Of a stretch of DNA of 64,000 bases, positions 37,001 to 46,768 are shown in pieces. Origin of the DNA: Deinococcus metalli (lineage in GTDB: Bacteria; Deinococcota; Deinococci; Deinococcales; Deinococcaceae); NCBI RefSeq assembly GCF_014201805.1, contig NZ_JACHFK010000001.1, positions 558,001 through 622,000 of the forward strand, read 5' to 3'. Below the pieces are notes generated by a model. That model saw only the letters and a program-made list of their open reading frames with translations. It made no database searches and had not been told where the DNA came from. The stretch's first letter is position 1. Every line of letters begins with the position of its first letter. Both the position numbers and the translations under genes were made by a program.

Positions 37001-37546
37001 CTGGGTCAGGCCGGCTTCCAGAAACGACAGCGCCTGCGCGGGCTGCGCCATCGTCAGGAAGATGCGCCCGATGTTCACGTTGCACGCCGCGCGCACGTCG
37101 TCCGGGATCTCGGTGTACTGGTCGCACAGTTTCTGGCACTGGTACAGGGCCGTCAGGGCATCCGCGTGCGCGCCCAGGTACGACCACACCATTCCGATGT
37201 TGTTCAGACACAGGCCCTGCCCCACGCGGTCGCCGTTGCGGGCACGGAGTTCCACCTCGCGTTGCAGGGCAGTTACGGCCACGTTGTACTGACTGCACTG
37301 CTGCGCGGCCGTGGCGAGCATGGCGAGCGCCTCGACCTCGTGCGCGTCGTCGTTCAGGGCGCGGGCCTGCTCCGCGTAGGCACCGCACGCGTCCACCAGC
37401 GCATCACTGACGCCGTTTGCCGCCAGTTCCAGACAGCGCGCCGCGTACATGGCCAGCCGTTCGGCGGCGTCCGGTCCGTCGGCCGTGGGGGCGCCACCGG
37501 CCAGCGGCGGTGATCCCAGCAGCAGGTCGTTCATTGGTTCACCCAT
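34064..37546 (-). CDS. TPR / HD-GYP / TPR / GGDEF hybrid c-di-GMP signalling protein
   Basis: 1160 residues from ATG 37546; an in-frame ATG at 37534 is an alternative. Residues about 40-390 are TPR-like repeats, then a coiled coil (RRETEMYRQLNDASQLARIQ). Residues about 430-610 are an HD-GYP domain with intact LHDIGKIG, MTHHERWDGTGYPHG and ADVFDALI. A Pro/Ala-rich linker leads to a second TPR block (about 650-950), another coiled coil (LERSNVEKSSLVNMLEEQS), and a C-terminal GGDEF domain (DGLTGLFNRR, MADIDHFKQIND, RYGGEEF with a RASD inhibitory site). So both c-di-GMP hydrolase and synthase signatures look active. No membrane segment: cytosolic. It overlaps the winged-helix/GGDEF gene by eight bases and is co-translated with it. 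Confidence 0.88.
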   Translation of the reverse strand: MGEPMNDLLLGSPPLAGGAPTADGPDAAERLAMYAARCLELAANGVSDALVDACGAYAEQARALNDDAHEVEALAMLATAAQQCSQYNVAVTALQREVELRARNGDRVGQGLCLNNIGMVWSYLGAHADALTALYQCQKLCDQYTEIPDDVRAACNVNIGRIFLTMAQPAQALSFLEAGLTQAQRCGDLETELGAMGMSGLAYKDLAEFGRAQGVLTQAIAHAREHDLTHHLIDLYDNVGQVHFDQGALDEALEMFGQSLYWATESGDVQGRVNAMLSLGRLEFRRADAAAARAHLVTALDLATAHELHTSKLAILESLYEGLEGQGVLAEAYPYLRAYRELERELFTEENERKTQSLMARFEAERARRETEMYRQLNDASQLARIQAEETVRLRTAELEAVQIEIVNRLGLAAEYRDDKTGQHTRRVGELSASLAGAMGLPQEEIDLLRWAARLHDIGKIGVGDDILLKSGRYTPEEYERMKLHTVIGAKVLEGSQSRLLRVAEEIAMTHHERWDGTGYPHGLASTTIPISGRIVAVADVFDALITERPYKEAWPVQAALDEMMRQAGSQFDPDIVQHLVNLVHGTAATAATGGRPAPAAAAPLPAAAVPDPQTLEVRELIDRAWALRRSDARAGAELAVRAMELTRLGPDERLLGLAHRTQGYYCFDAGDYEDALSHLSQGMDIGVRLDDPGLQADCANYIAAVYNNLQDYAKATDQLSVALRIAREHMDRLREAQLLHNLGNLSYRNRDWHQAQQFVQESLDLFRELGDLHGQEDALHTLAVIAFDLDQIELAAQAAQEAVAMARETGNVAVMNLGLATAGKAAARLGDVERGKALLREAIEQSVNAELATSEAWNRYELGRLHQEAHEYAEARTLHQQALATVQSKGMRDLEMQIYQQLSEIAAHEGRHSEAFTYYRQHHELEREIHDQAAAMRTRSMMSQLEVERAKSEAEIYRLRTIELARANEALERSNVEKSSLVNMLEEQSRLLERQLSEDGLTGLFNRRHIENLLQDEFTQARVTRRALSVAMADIDHFKQINDQYSHLVGDQVLRAVAQLFQSAVRASDAVGRYGGEEFLFVFPNTALEQALGVCERVQDLVRAYDWSQIHPRLVVTLSIGVACEPGVANHEKLISVADEQLYRAKHAGRNQIQSALSE

Positions 37547-39224
37547 GGTACCGCCTGCCCTGCGGCAGCCGCCCGGCAAACGGAGCGAGCCGGTCCAGCG
37601 CCAGCTTGAACAGCTCCGATACGTGCGTGCCGTCCTCCGGGCACACGCTGTCGGACACCAGCAGGTCCACCGGGAAGGGCGCGCCCGCCACGAATTCGTC
37701 CAGGCGCCCCAGCAGCCGCTGGCGCCAGCCGCGCAGCGCCGCCGCACGGTCGAGCCCGGCTGGGATGCGCAGCAGCACCGCGAAGGTCGCGCCGTTCAGC
37801 CGGTACGCGCGGTCCTCCACGCGGCGGCCGTCCAGCAGCCGGGCCAGGTTCAGGATCAGGTCGTTGCCGCCCGCGTACCCGACCGTAGCGTTCAGGAACC
37901 GGATGTTCGCCACCTCCACGATCGACACGGCGAACCCGCCGCCGTGGCGGGCCGCGAACGCCACCTCCGCCGTGAAGTCCGCCAGGAACGCCTGCCGGTT
38001 GCCCAGCCCGGTGGACTCGTCGGTCAGCGCGGTCCGCTCCATGGCCTGCAGGTGCAGGTGCCGCGACAGGTGCAGCGCCAGGGACTGTGCCGCCGTCTCC
38101 AGCAGGGGAGCCGCCTCCGGGGAGCCGCGCTGCCGGCCGTCCGGATCGAAGGCGTGGAGGGTCAGGCCGTGCCCGTTCACGTCACAGCGCACGCGCACGC
38201 CGTCCGGCAGGCCGGGATCGGGGGCCTCCAGGGGCACGCCGTCTTGCCGGTAGGCACCCAGCGCCGGACCGTGCGGGTCCGCGGACCACGCGGCGCAGGC
38301 CCCGAAGCCGGTGAGCCGCGCCAGGATCGGCAGGCCGCGCCGCAGGAGGTCCGGCACGCTGTGCGCCTGCTCCAGCTGCCGCGACAGGAGGTTCAGCAAC
38401 TCGGCGTGCTGGATGGCCCGCAGCAGCTGTTCGGTGCGCTGCTCGACGCGCTTTTCCAGTCCGGCATTCAGCACCCGCAGCTCCTGTTCCGCCGTGCGGC
38501 GCAGGTCGATCTCCATGTTCAGGCGCAGCGCGGGATTGACCAGCGACGCCACCGCCTCCAGCTGCGCGTAGGTGTTCACGTCCCACGTCACGCCCGGCGC
38601 GCCCACGACCGCCAGCGTGCCCCACACGGCGTCGGCGCCGGCCAGCGGCAGCAGCGCGGCCGGCTGGCTGGGAGTGCCCCACGCGTGCAGGTACCGCGGC
38701 TCTGGCCCCAGCACCTCCGGCAGGTCCGACCACGGAATGCTGGTCGAGCCGGCCGCGCCGCGCACCAGCCACGGCATGGGCAGGCGCGAGGCGCCGGCGT
38801 CGGGCCGGGTGAGCAGCGCCACGCCGCGCAGGAACAGGGCGCCGGCCAGCGTCGCCTCGACCTCCTGCAACACGCCGTCGGTGGACGCCACGCGCAGGAT
38901 GCGGCGGCCCAGGTCGAGCAGCATCCGCGCGTCCGCCGAGAGGTGCCGGGCGTGCGGCAGCGACTGCTGGTGCAGCGGCACGCCCGGCCGCCGGTACCCA
39001 GCGCCGCGCACCGTCTCGATGAGGTGCTCGCCGGTCTTGCGGCGGATGCGTTTGACGTACGCGTCCACGATCCGGTCGTCTCCATCGAACTCGAGGCCCC
39101 ACACGCGTTCGAGGATCTCAGAGCGGCTGAACAGCCGGCCCGGGTGACGGTCGAGCAGCTCGAACAGCGCCTCCTCCTTGGCGGTCAGCGACGCCCGCGC
39201 CGACGAGTCCACCGCTGCGCTCAT
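37539..39224 (-). CDS. Winged-helix regulator with GAF-like regions and a degenerate GGDEF domain
   Basis: 561 residues from ATG 39224 (a GTG at 39236 is possible). Residues about 8-90 form an OmpR/PhoB-type winged helix at the N-terminus (LTAKEEALFELLDRHPGRLF, SRSEILERVWG, DAYVKRIRRKTG, TVRGAGYR), an unusual position. Two GAF-like regions follow (about 95-235 and 290-390), separated by a coiled coil (ELRVLNAGLEKRVEQRTEQL). The C-terminus keeps the GGDEF fold (STGLGNRQAFLADF, GGNDLILNLARLL) but the signature is LNGATF, so cyclase activity should be lost. No receiver domain. Upstream and coupled to the bifunctional c-di-GMP gene. The 297-base upstream spacer (39225-39521) shows no clear promoter or other element. 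Confidence 0.82.
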   Translation of the reverse strand: MSAAVDSSARASLTAKEEALFELLDRHPGRLFSRSEILERVWGLEFDGDDRIVDAYVKRIRRKTGEHLIETVRGAGYRRPGVPLHQQSLPHARHLSADARMLLDLGRRILRVASTDGVLQEVEATLAGALFLRGVALLTRPDAGASRLPMPWLVRGAAGSTSIPWSDLPEVLGPEPRYLHAWGTPSQPAALLPLAGADAVWGTLAVVGAPGVTWDVNTYAQLEAVASLVNPALRLNMEIDLRRTAEQELRVLNAGLEKRVEQRTEQLLRAIQHAELLNLLSRQLEQAHSVPDLLRRGLPILARLTGFGACAAWSADPHGPALGAYRQDGVPLEAPDPGLPDGVRVRCDVNGHGLTLHAFDPDGRQRGSPEAAPLLETAAQSLALHLSRHLHLQAMERTALTDESTGLGNRQAFLADFTAEVAFAARHGGGFAVSIVEVANIRFLNATVGYAGGNDLILNLARLLDGRRVEDRAYRLNGATFAVLLRIPAGLDRAAALRGWRQRLLGRLDEFVAGAPFPVDLLVSDSVCPEDGTHVSELFKLALDRLAPFAGRLPQGRRYHG

Positions 39225-39521
39225 GGGCCGTCCCACCGGCAGGCGCCCCCCGGACCGGCGACGGCGACGGTCTGGGCAGGCGGGACGTGGTGATCCGGAG
39301 CGTCAGGCATGGTCAGGGGGCAGGGAAGACAGCGGCTCACATCGCGCAGGGTGTTGCGGCGGCGATGTGAAGTAAACGGCATACTGCATGCTTTCAGGCG
39401 GAGGCTTACAGATTCCTCTCATTGACGTCGCCCGGCGCGGCAGTGGTAGAGACCGATCTGCACGCGCGTCAGGGCCGTTCTGGCGGGAGCCGGCGTTCTC
39501 ATCTCTCCAAGCGGTCCGGCC

Positions 39522-40895
39522 TCACACCACGCCGCCGCGCCGGCGCAACTCGTGGCGCAGATCGTCGGTCGGCACACGGCGCACATGGCCGCGGTGCGAG
39601 GCCGCCGCCCACGCGGCCGCGATCCCGGCCGCCTCGCCCATGCTGTGGCAGTTCTGCTGCACGCGGATGCTCGACTGCGCCTCGAAGGTGCTGGACGCGG
39701 CCCGGCCCGGCACCAGCAGGTTCTGCACGCCCACCGGCACGAGGCAGCGGAAGGGAATCTCGTGGTAGGCGTCCTTGGCGAAATACGGCGCGCTGCCCTC
39801 GCGGTCGTGCAGCAGCCGCTCGCCACCCCTGACGGAATGGATGTCCACCGGGTAGTGGTTGCGGCAGATCGAGTCGTCGAAGCGCGCGCAGTCCAGGATG
39901 TCCTCCAGCGTCAGCGTGTAGTCCCCGATGATGCGCCGCGACTCGCGGATGCCCACCATCGGCGCGATCACCCCGATGAAGGCGCTCTGGCAGCCCGGCA
40001 GGAAGGCCCGGCAGAACGCCGTCAGGCGGTCGATGGCCTCGCGGCCGTCCACCTGCGCCGCCGAGAGCTGCCACGGATCGGCGCCGTCGTGCAGGTCCGG
40101 GCGGATGCGCGGGCAGTTGAAGCTGATCTCGCCCGGCCGGCCCGGCACGCTGAAGCCCTGGAAGTAGTCGCCGTCGCGCTCCAGCAGTACGCCCGCCGAG
40201 ATCGCCTGACGGAACACGGGTTCGAGGGTGCTGCCCTTGCCCCACACCATCCAGAAGTGCAGGAATTGTGGGCTGTCCTGCCACTGCCCGTGCTCGCGCA
40301 GGAACGCGCACAGCCGCGCCGTGTCCACGCCCGCGAGCGTGAAGCGCAGGCTCATCGCCTGGTGCACGCCGTCCTCGTCGCCGCCGCGCATGGGCACGCC
40401 GCTCAGGGCCGCCACGTCTGCGTCTCCGGTCGCGTCGATAAACGCCGCCGCCCGCAAGGCCTGCAACCCGCCCTTGTTGTGCACCACCAGCGCGGCAATG
40501 CGGTCACCGTCCAGCACCGGCTGCACCACGTGCGTGTGGTACAGCACCTCGCCGCCCGACTCCAGCAACATGTGCTCCAGCACGACCTTCATGCCCTCGG
40601 GGTTGAACCAGTTGTCGTTCCCGCCGGGGTCGGTCGCGCCGTCGCCCCGCGCCGCGAGCCGCGCCTTGAGGTCGTCGGTCAGGCCGCGGTTCAGGTTCTC
40701 GCCGCCCGAGACGTTGCGCATCAGCGGCGTGACCCACGCGTTCGTGCCGGTGCCGCCCAGGCTGCCCTGCGCCTCCACGACCAGCACCCGCGCGCCCGTG
40801 CGGGCCGCCGCAATGCCGGCCATGGCCCCGGCGGTGCCGCCCCCGGCCACGATCACGTCCCAGCTTCTGTCCACGGTGGAGTAGGGGAGGGTCAT
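39522..40895 (-). CDS. FAD-dependent oxidoreductase (FAD_oxidored type)
   Basis: 457 residues. The N-terminal Rossmann fold is DVIVAGGGTAGAMAGIAAAR, followed by VVEAQGSLGGTGTNAWVTP and AAFIDATGDADVAALSG, which are hallmarks of the FAD-binding family often annotated near sugar-degradation genes. The late HEIPFRCLVPVGVQNLLVPG and QNCHSMGEAAGIAAAWA segments complete the FAD site. The substrate is unknown. It lies after the sugar ABC permease genes on the same strand; a role in carbohydrate oxidation is possible but weak. Confidence 0.82.
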   Translation of the reverse strand: MTLPYSTVDRSWDVIVAGGGTAGAMAGIAAARTGARVLVVEAQGSLGGTGTNAWVTPLMRNVSGGENLNRGLTDDLKARLAARGDGATDPGGNDNWFNPEGMKVVLEHMLLESGGEVLYHTHVVQPVLDGDRIAALVVHNKGGLQALRAAAFIDATGDADVAALSGVPMRGGDEDGVHQAMSLRFTLAGVDTARLCAFLREHGQWQDSPQFLHFWMVWGKGSTLEPVFRQAISAGVLLERDGDYFQGFSVPGRPGEISFNCPRIRPDLHDGADPWQLSAAQVDGREAIDRLTAFCRAFLPGCQSAFIGVIAPMVGIRESRRIIGDYTLTLEDILDCARFDDSICRNHYPVDIHSVRGGERLLHDREGSAPYFAKDAYHEIPFRCLVPVGVQNLLVPGRAASSTFEAQSSIRVQQNCHSMGEAAGIAAAWAAASHRGHVRRVPTDDLRHELRRRGGVV

Positions 40896-40904
40896 CGAGC
40901 CGTC

Positions 40905-40910
40905 ACGGTA
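40905..40910 (-). promoter_or_regulatory. Minus-10 box TACCGT
   Basis: Nine bases before ATG 40895 on the minus strand. Confidence 0.4.
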
Positions 40911-40928
40911 GCGCAGCCCTGCCGGGCG

Positions 40929-41306
40929 TTAGTGAACGTCGACGATGCCCCGGCCCGTCCCGTTCACGGTGACCTCGAAGGGGGCGGTGCGGGCGGGTGT
41001 GCCGGGATCGGTGTAGGTGTGCTTCTCCCAGCCGATGTCGGCGGTGCAGGGCACACCCGTGCCGGCCGGCTGCCTTCCGTAGACCAGAAGCGTGAGGTGC
41101 GACGCCGTGCGGGCGCCCTCGACATGGTCAAACCGTCTACACCCGCCGACCGTCACCTCGACCACCACGTCCATGGGGTCAGTGGCCGCCACGCTGGCCG
41201 GGAGCTTGACGGACCTGACGTCCATCAGGAAAATCTCGGTGCGGGGCACTTGGGTGCAGGAGGCCAGCACCAGGCAGGCCATCGCGGCGACGGGCAGGCG
41301 CTTCAT
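40929..41306 (-). CDS. Small lipoprotein of unknown function
   Basis: 125 residues from ATG 41306, selected because it begins a lipoprotein signal (MKRLPVAAMACLVLASC, lipobox LASC). The mature part is beta-rich and contains two further Cys (GGCRRF and GVPCTADIG) that could form a disulfide. It ends VTVNGTGRGIVDVH. No family recognised. It sits between the FAD oxidoreductase and the ABC permeases, all on the minus strand; spacing (64 bases) allows either shared or separate transcription. Confidence 0.65.
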   Translation of the reverse strand: MKRLPVAAMACLVLASCTQVPRTEIFLMDVRSVKLPASVAATDPMDVVVEVTVGGCRRFDHVEGARTASHLTLLVYGRQPAGTGVPCTADIGWEKHTYTDPGTPARTAPFEVTVNGTGRGIVDVH

Positions 41307-41370
41307 GACGCCATCGTGGCAGGTCGGGAAGCCGCGCGGTGCCCATGTGACCATGTGCGGCGGGTCGGCG

Positions 41371-42283
41371 CTATCCCTTGACCGCGCCTTCCAGGCCCTT
41401 CATGAAGTAGCGCTGCCCGAACGCGAACACGAGCAGGATCGGGATGATCATCAGGATCGCGCCGGCCATCACCGCGCGGCTGTTGGTGGAAAACGTGCCG
41501 GAGAGTTCCAGCAATCCGGCCGACAGCGGCAACAATTCCTTGTCCTGGATGACGATGCGTGCCCACAGGAACGAGTTCCAGTACGCCACGAACTCCAGGA
41601 TGGCGAAGGCGGCCACGGTGGGCAGCGCGAGCGGCAGCATGATCTTGCGCCAGATGGAGAGCTCCGACGCGCCGTCGATGCGCGCGGCCTCCAGCAGTTC
41701 GGTGGGCACGCCCAGATAGGCCTGACGGAACAGGAACAGCCCGAAGATGGAGGCGATGCCCGGCAGCACCACCGCCGCGTACTGTCCGAAGGCGCGCAGG
41801 AAGGGGTCGTCGAAGCGCAGCAGCCCCAGCTTGGTCACGGTGATGTAGTTGACGATCAGCCCCGCCTCGTTGGGCAGCACCAGCAGGATCAGGATCGCGT
41901 AGAAGATCAGGTCGCGGCCCGGGAAGGTCATCTTCGCCAGCGGGTACGCGGCCAGCGCGGCGCACGTGACGGTCAGGAGTACGCCGGCCGTGCAGATGAC
42001 CATGCTGTTGATGATCATGCGCCAGAACGGCACGGTCGTGCCGACCCAGACCTCGTGGTAGTTCTTGATGCCGAGCGACTGCGGCAGCAGCTTGGCCTCG
42101 TAGATGTTGCCGGTCGGTTCCAGCGACGTGATCAGTGTCCAGTAGAAGGGGTACAGCATGATCAGCGCGATCACGACGAGCACGGTGTAGGCGGCGGCGT
42201 TCGTGAGGCGTTCGCGGCGCTGCCGGCGTGCCCGGAGCTGGGCCGCCGTCGGATGCGCGGCGGGGCGGGTGGGGGTGGCGGTC

Positions 42284-42291
<8 letters not shown>
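41371..42291 (-). CDS. Carbohydrate ABC transporter permease (MalG/CUT1 type)
   Basis: 306 residues with six predicted membrane helices (first AAAYTVLVVIALIMLYPFYW). The EAA loop contacting the ATPase is ELLEAARIDGASELSIWRKI. Ends in GLEGAVKG, a typical MalG-class tail. It overlaps the partner permease gene by eight bases (ATGCTTGA). Substrates of CUT1 permeases are oligosaccharides, glycerol-phosphate or polyols; none can be chosen here. Confidence 0.92.
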
Positions 42292-43219
<928 letters not shown>

Positions 43220-43226
43220 GGGCGGT

Positions 43227-43232
43227 AGTGTA
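43227..43232 (-). promoter_or_regulatory. Leaderless-type minus-10 box TACACT of the permease operon
   Basis: Seven bases before ATG 43219 on the minus strand, showing that the permease operon starts here without a binding-protein gene. Confidence 0.6.
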
Positions 43233-43257
43233 CGCACTCCGCGCCGGCCCGGCATGA

Positions 43258-43292
43258 AGAAGCCCGCCCCCGGGTGTCCGGAAGCGGGTCAG
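43258..43292 (-). terminator. Possible terminator of the small stress-protein gene
   Basis: On the minus strand a GC-rich hairpin (ACCCGC with GCGGGC, one wobble pair) is followed by TTCTTC. The stem is short, so this is tentative. Confidence 0.3.
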
Positions 43293-43312
43293 GGAAGATC
43301 GAGACTCAGGGT

Positions 43313-43546
43313 TTAGTGGCCGTCGCCGTCCTTGGCCTCGCGCTTGCCCTCGTTGTACTCGGCGTGGGCCTCGCGGTTGTGGACCTCAGCCTTGGCGCGG
43401 TCTTCCAGGGCCTCGGCCTTGTCTGAGGCGTGGCCGGTCACCGCGTGCGCGATGTTGTGGCCGGCTTCACGGGCGCGGTCGGCGGCCTCGTTCACCTTGG
43501 CCTTGGCGGCGTCCAGCAGGTTCTCGGCAGTGTTCTTGTCACTCAT
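43313..43546 (-). CDS. Small hydrophilic stress-type protein (LEA/CsbD-like)
   Basis: 77 residues from ATG 43546; GGAGG nine bases upstream favours it over the ATG at 43555. Very hydrophilic, helical, rich in Ala, Glu, Lys and His (AAKAKVNEAADRAREAGHNI, EDRAKAEVHNREAHAEY), without Cys or Trp. This composition and 11-residue-like periodicity resemble group 3 LEA proteins or CsbD-type general stress proteins. In a desiccation-tolerant genus a protective role is plausible. Divergent from icd. Confidence 0.65.
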   Translation of the reverse strand: MSDKNTAENLLDAAKAKVNEAADRAREAGHNIAHAVTGHASDKAEALEDRAKAEVHNREAHAEYNEGKREAKDGDGH

Positions 43547-43752
43547 GGTTGACATCCTCCTGTCGGTGGTTTCCCGTGTGGGTACGCATAGCGTGCGCCG
43601 AAGCTCGGCCGTCGGTGTGAGGCCGGTCTCAGGCGGCGGCCATCAACCCCGGAGCGACCCTTGGTGGAAAGCTCATCCATGGGCGCCGGCGCACATGACG
43701 GTCCGGTGAAGGTCACATGGACACCGCCGCGTCCCATGTCATCCCGGGGCGC

Positions 43753-43758
43753 TACAGT
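43753..43758 (+). promoter_or_regulatory. Minus-10 box TACAGT of icd
   Basis: Nine bases before ATG 43768; very short or no leader. Confidence 0.5.
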
Positions 43759-43767
43759 GCAGGCGCT

Positions 43768-45018
<1,251 letters not shown>

Positions 45019-45030
45019 CCGGCGCACCGG

Positions 45031-45067
45031 GAACGGGGCGTGGCTCGCGGGCCGCGCCCCGTTTCTC
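45031..45067 (+). terminator. Rho-independent terminator of icd
   Basis: Arms AACGGGGCG and CGCCCCGTT with a paired inner loop (GGC/GCC), followed by TTTCTCG, 13 bases after the icd stop. Confidence 0.75.
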
Positions 45068-45093
45068 GTGCGTCCGGGGTGCCGCCCGTGCTC

Positions 45094-45099
45094 TATGCT
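45094..45099 (+). promoter_or_regulatory. Leaderless-type minus-10 box TATGCT
   Basis: Six bases before ATG 45106. Confidence 0.55.
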
Positions 45100-45105
45100 C
45101 GCCGC

Positions 45106-45444
45106 ATGGCACGTCTCCTGCTGGCCCTGATCGGGGTGGTTCTGCTGGCCGTGGTGGCGCTGGCGCTGCTGTGGCTGCTGGGGCAGGTGATGGTCGGCGT
45201 GGGCGCCTTCGTGGTCGGCACGGCCGGCGTGCTGTCGCGGCTGCTGTGGTTCCTGATCTTCACCGGCCTGCTGTCGGGCCTGGTGTACTTCGTCACCAGC
45301 GCGTGGCGCCCGCCGGGCCGCTCGGGGCCGGACGGCGCGGTGCGGCTGGACACGGCCTCGTCCGCCTTCACCACGCCCTCGGCGGGCAGTCCGGCTCCCG
45401 TCACCACCTCCGATCTCCCGACCACGGGCGGGGTGGACGCATGA
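45106..45444 (+). CDS. Small membrane protein of unknown function
   Basis: 112 residues from a leaderless ATG 45106. The first 65 residues are hydrophobic, with two or three helices (LLLALIGVVLLAVVALALLW, VGVGAFVVGTAGVL, LLWFLIFTGLLSGLVYFV). The C-terminal 45 residues are a Ser/Thr/Pro/Gly-rich tail (TPSAGSPAPVTTSDLPTTGG), probably disordered. No family recognised. Its stop overlaps the methyltransferase start (ATGA), so the two are co-translated. Confidence 0.7.
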   Translation: MARLLLALIGVVLLAVVALALLWLLGQVMVGVGAFVVGTAGVLSRLLWFLIFTGLLSGLVYFVTSAWRPPGRSGPDGAVRLDTASSAFTTPSAGSPAPVTTSDLPTTGGVDA

Positions 45445-46211
45445 CGAACCCCGACCGCTTTCTGGGCCGCGCGGACGTGTACGCGGCCGCCCGGCCGGGC
45501 TATCCGGCGGCGCTGGGCCAGTGGCTGCGCGCGGCGGGGCTGCTGGACGCGCCGGTGGCCGACATCGGCGCGGGCACCGGGCTGTTCACGCGGCTGCTGC
45601 TCGACCACGGCGCGCATGTGGTGGCCGTCGAGCCGAATCCGGAGATGCGCGCCCAGCTCGGGACCGCTCTGGCAGACGCCGTGCCGGGCGGCCGGCTGAC
45701 GGTGCAGGACGGCACCTCGGAGGCGACCGGCCTGCCGGACGCGTTGGTAGGTCTGATCACGGCGGCGCAGGCGGCCCACTGGTTCGATCCCGCACCCACC
45801 GTGCAGGAGTTCCGGCGGGTGCTGCGGCCGGGCGGGCGGGTGCTGCTGGTGTGGAACGACTGGCGCGGCGTCGAGTTGCCCTTCAACCGGGCGTACGGCG
45901 AGACCATCCGGCCGTTCCTGGCGCCGGGCACGCCGGATGTGGCGACGCGCGTGCCGGAGGAGCGCCTGCCGGCGCTGCTGCCCGGCGGGTTCGAGGCCCT
46001 GGCGTTCACCCACGAGGTCATCCTGACCCGCGCGCGGCTGCACGCCCTGGCCGCCAGTGTGAGTTACCTGCCGTCGCCGGACGACCGGGCGTACCCGGCG
46101 ATGGTGGCCGTTCTGGACGCTGCCTTCGACGCCCACCGGGACGGGGCGGCGGACGATGAGGCCGTGCCCTTCGGCTACCGCACGCACGCCTTCCTGGGTA
46201 CGCTCGACTGA
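45441..46211 (+). CDS. SAM-dependent class I methyltransferase
   Basis: 256 residues. Begins FLGRADVYAAARPGYPAAL, as in the trans-aconitate/UbiE-like methyltransferase group. SAM motif VADIGAGTGLFTRLLLDHGA, acidic loop VVAVEPNPEMRAQL, LITAAQAAHWFDP and VLRPGGRVLLVWNDW. Small-molecule acceptor unknown. ATG 45441 overlaps the stop of the membrane-protein gene. Confidence 0.85.
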   Translation: MTNPDRFLGRADVYAAARPGYPAALGQWLRAAGLLDAPVADIGAGTGLFTRLLLDHGAHVVAVEPNPEMRAQLGTALADAVPGGRLTVQDGTSEATGLPDALVGLITAAQAAHWFDPAPTVQEFRRVLRPGGRVLLVWNDWRGVELPFNRAYGETIRPFLAPGTPDVATRVPEERLPALLPGGFEALAFTHEVILTRARLHALAASVSYLPSPDDRAYPAMVAVLDAAFDAHRDGAADDEAVPFGYRTHAFLGTLD

Positions 46212-46223
46212 CCGCCGGTGTGT

Positions 46224-46229
46224 TACGCT
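46224..46229 (+). promoter_or_regulatory. Minus-10 box TACGCT of the Panacea-domain operon
   Basis: About 50 bases before ATG 46280. The transcript has a leader with a strong AAGGAGG (46264-46270), unlike most genes here. Confidence 0.45.
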
Positions 46230-46279
46230 GAGGACAGAACGCGGTCCGCCGTCCCGGGACCGGAAGGAGGTTCGCCGCC

Positions 46280-46768
46280 ATGACCACCGCCATCGACGAT
46301 CCCCGCCGCACCGGCTACGCCGCCGAGGTCGTGGCGAACACCCTTCTCGACCTCGCCCGCGCCGAGGGCCGGCAGCTCACGCAGATGCAGGTGCACAAGC
46401 TGGTGTTCATCGCGCACGGCTTCACGCTCGCGCTGCTGGGCCGCCCGCTGATGTACAACACCGTCCACGCGTGGAAGAACGGCCCGGTGGTGCGCCGGCT
46501 GTGGCAGCACTGGGGCGAGCGCGGCACCCGTCCCATCGACGCTCCGCTGCCCGTGTCGGCCGGAGAGCCGGACGTCGGCAGCGACGCCGAGGCGATGGAG
46601 GTCATCCGCTCAGTGTGGAACGCCTATGGCGGCATGGACGGCGTGGAACTGTCGCGCCTGACCCACACGCGCGGCAGTCCGTGGTCGCAGGTGTACGGCC
46701 AGAGCGCCGACCTGATTCCCAACGAGATCACCCGCGAGTACTACACGGGACTCGCCCGCAGTGCGTGA
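46280..46768 (+). CDS. Panacea (DUF4065/SocA-like) domain protein, probable antitoxin
   Basis: 162 residues with an AAGGAGG site. The fold signature of the Panacea domain is clear: VVANTLLDLARAEGRQLTQM, QVHKLVFIAHGFTLALLGRP, LMYNTVHAWKNGPVVRRLW, then VIRSVWNAYGGMDGVELSRL, THTRGSPWSQV and IPNEITREYYTG. DUF4065 proteins are established antitoxins that neutralise many unrelated toxins, including membrane disruptors. The next gene overlaps it by eight bases and encodes a small two-helix membrane protein, the expected toxin position. The strong ribosome site fits the need for antitoxin excess. Toxin-antitoxin function is inferred. Confidence 0.85.
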   Translation: MTTAIDDPRRTGYAAEVVANTLLDLARAEGRQLTQMQVHKLVFIAHGFTLALLGRPLMYNTVHAWKNGPVVRRLWQHWGERGTRPIDAPLPVSAGEPDVGSDAEAMEVIRSVWNAYGGMDGVELSRLTHTRGSPWSQVYGQSADLIPNEITREYYTGLARSA

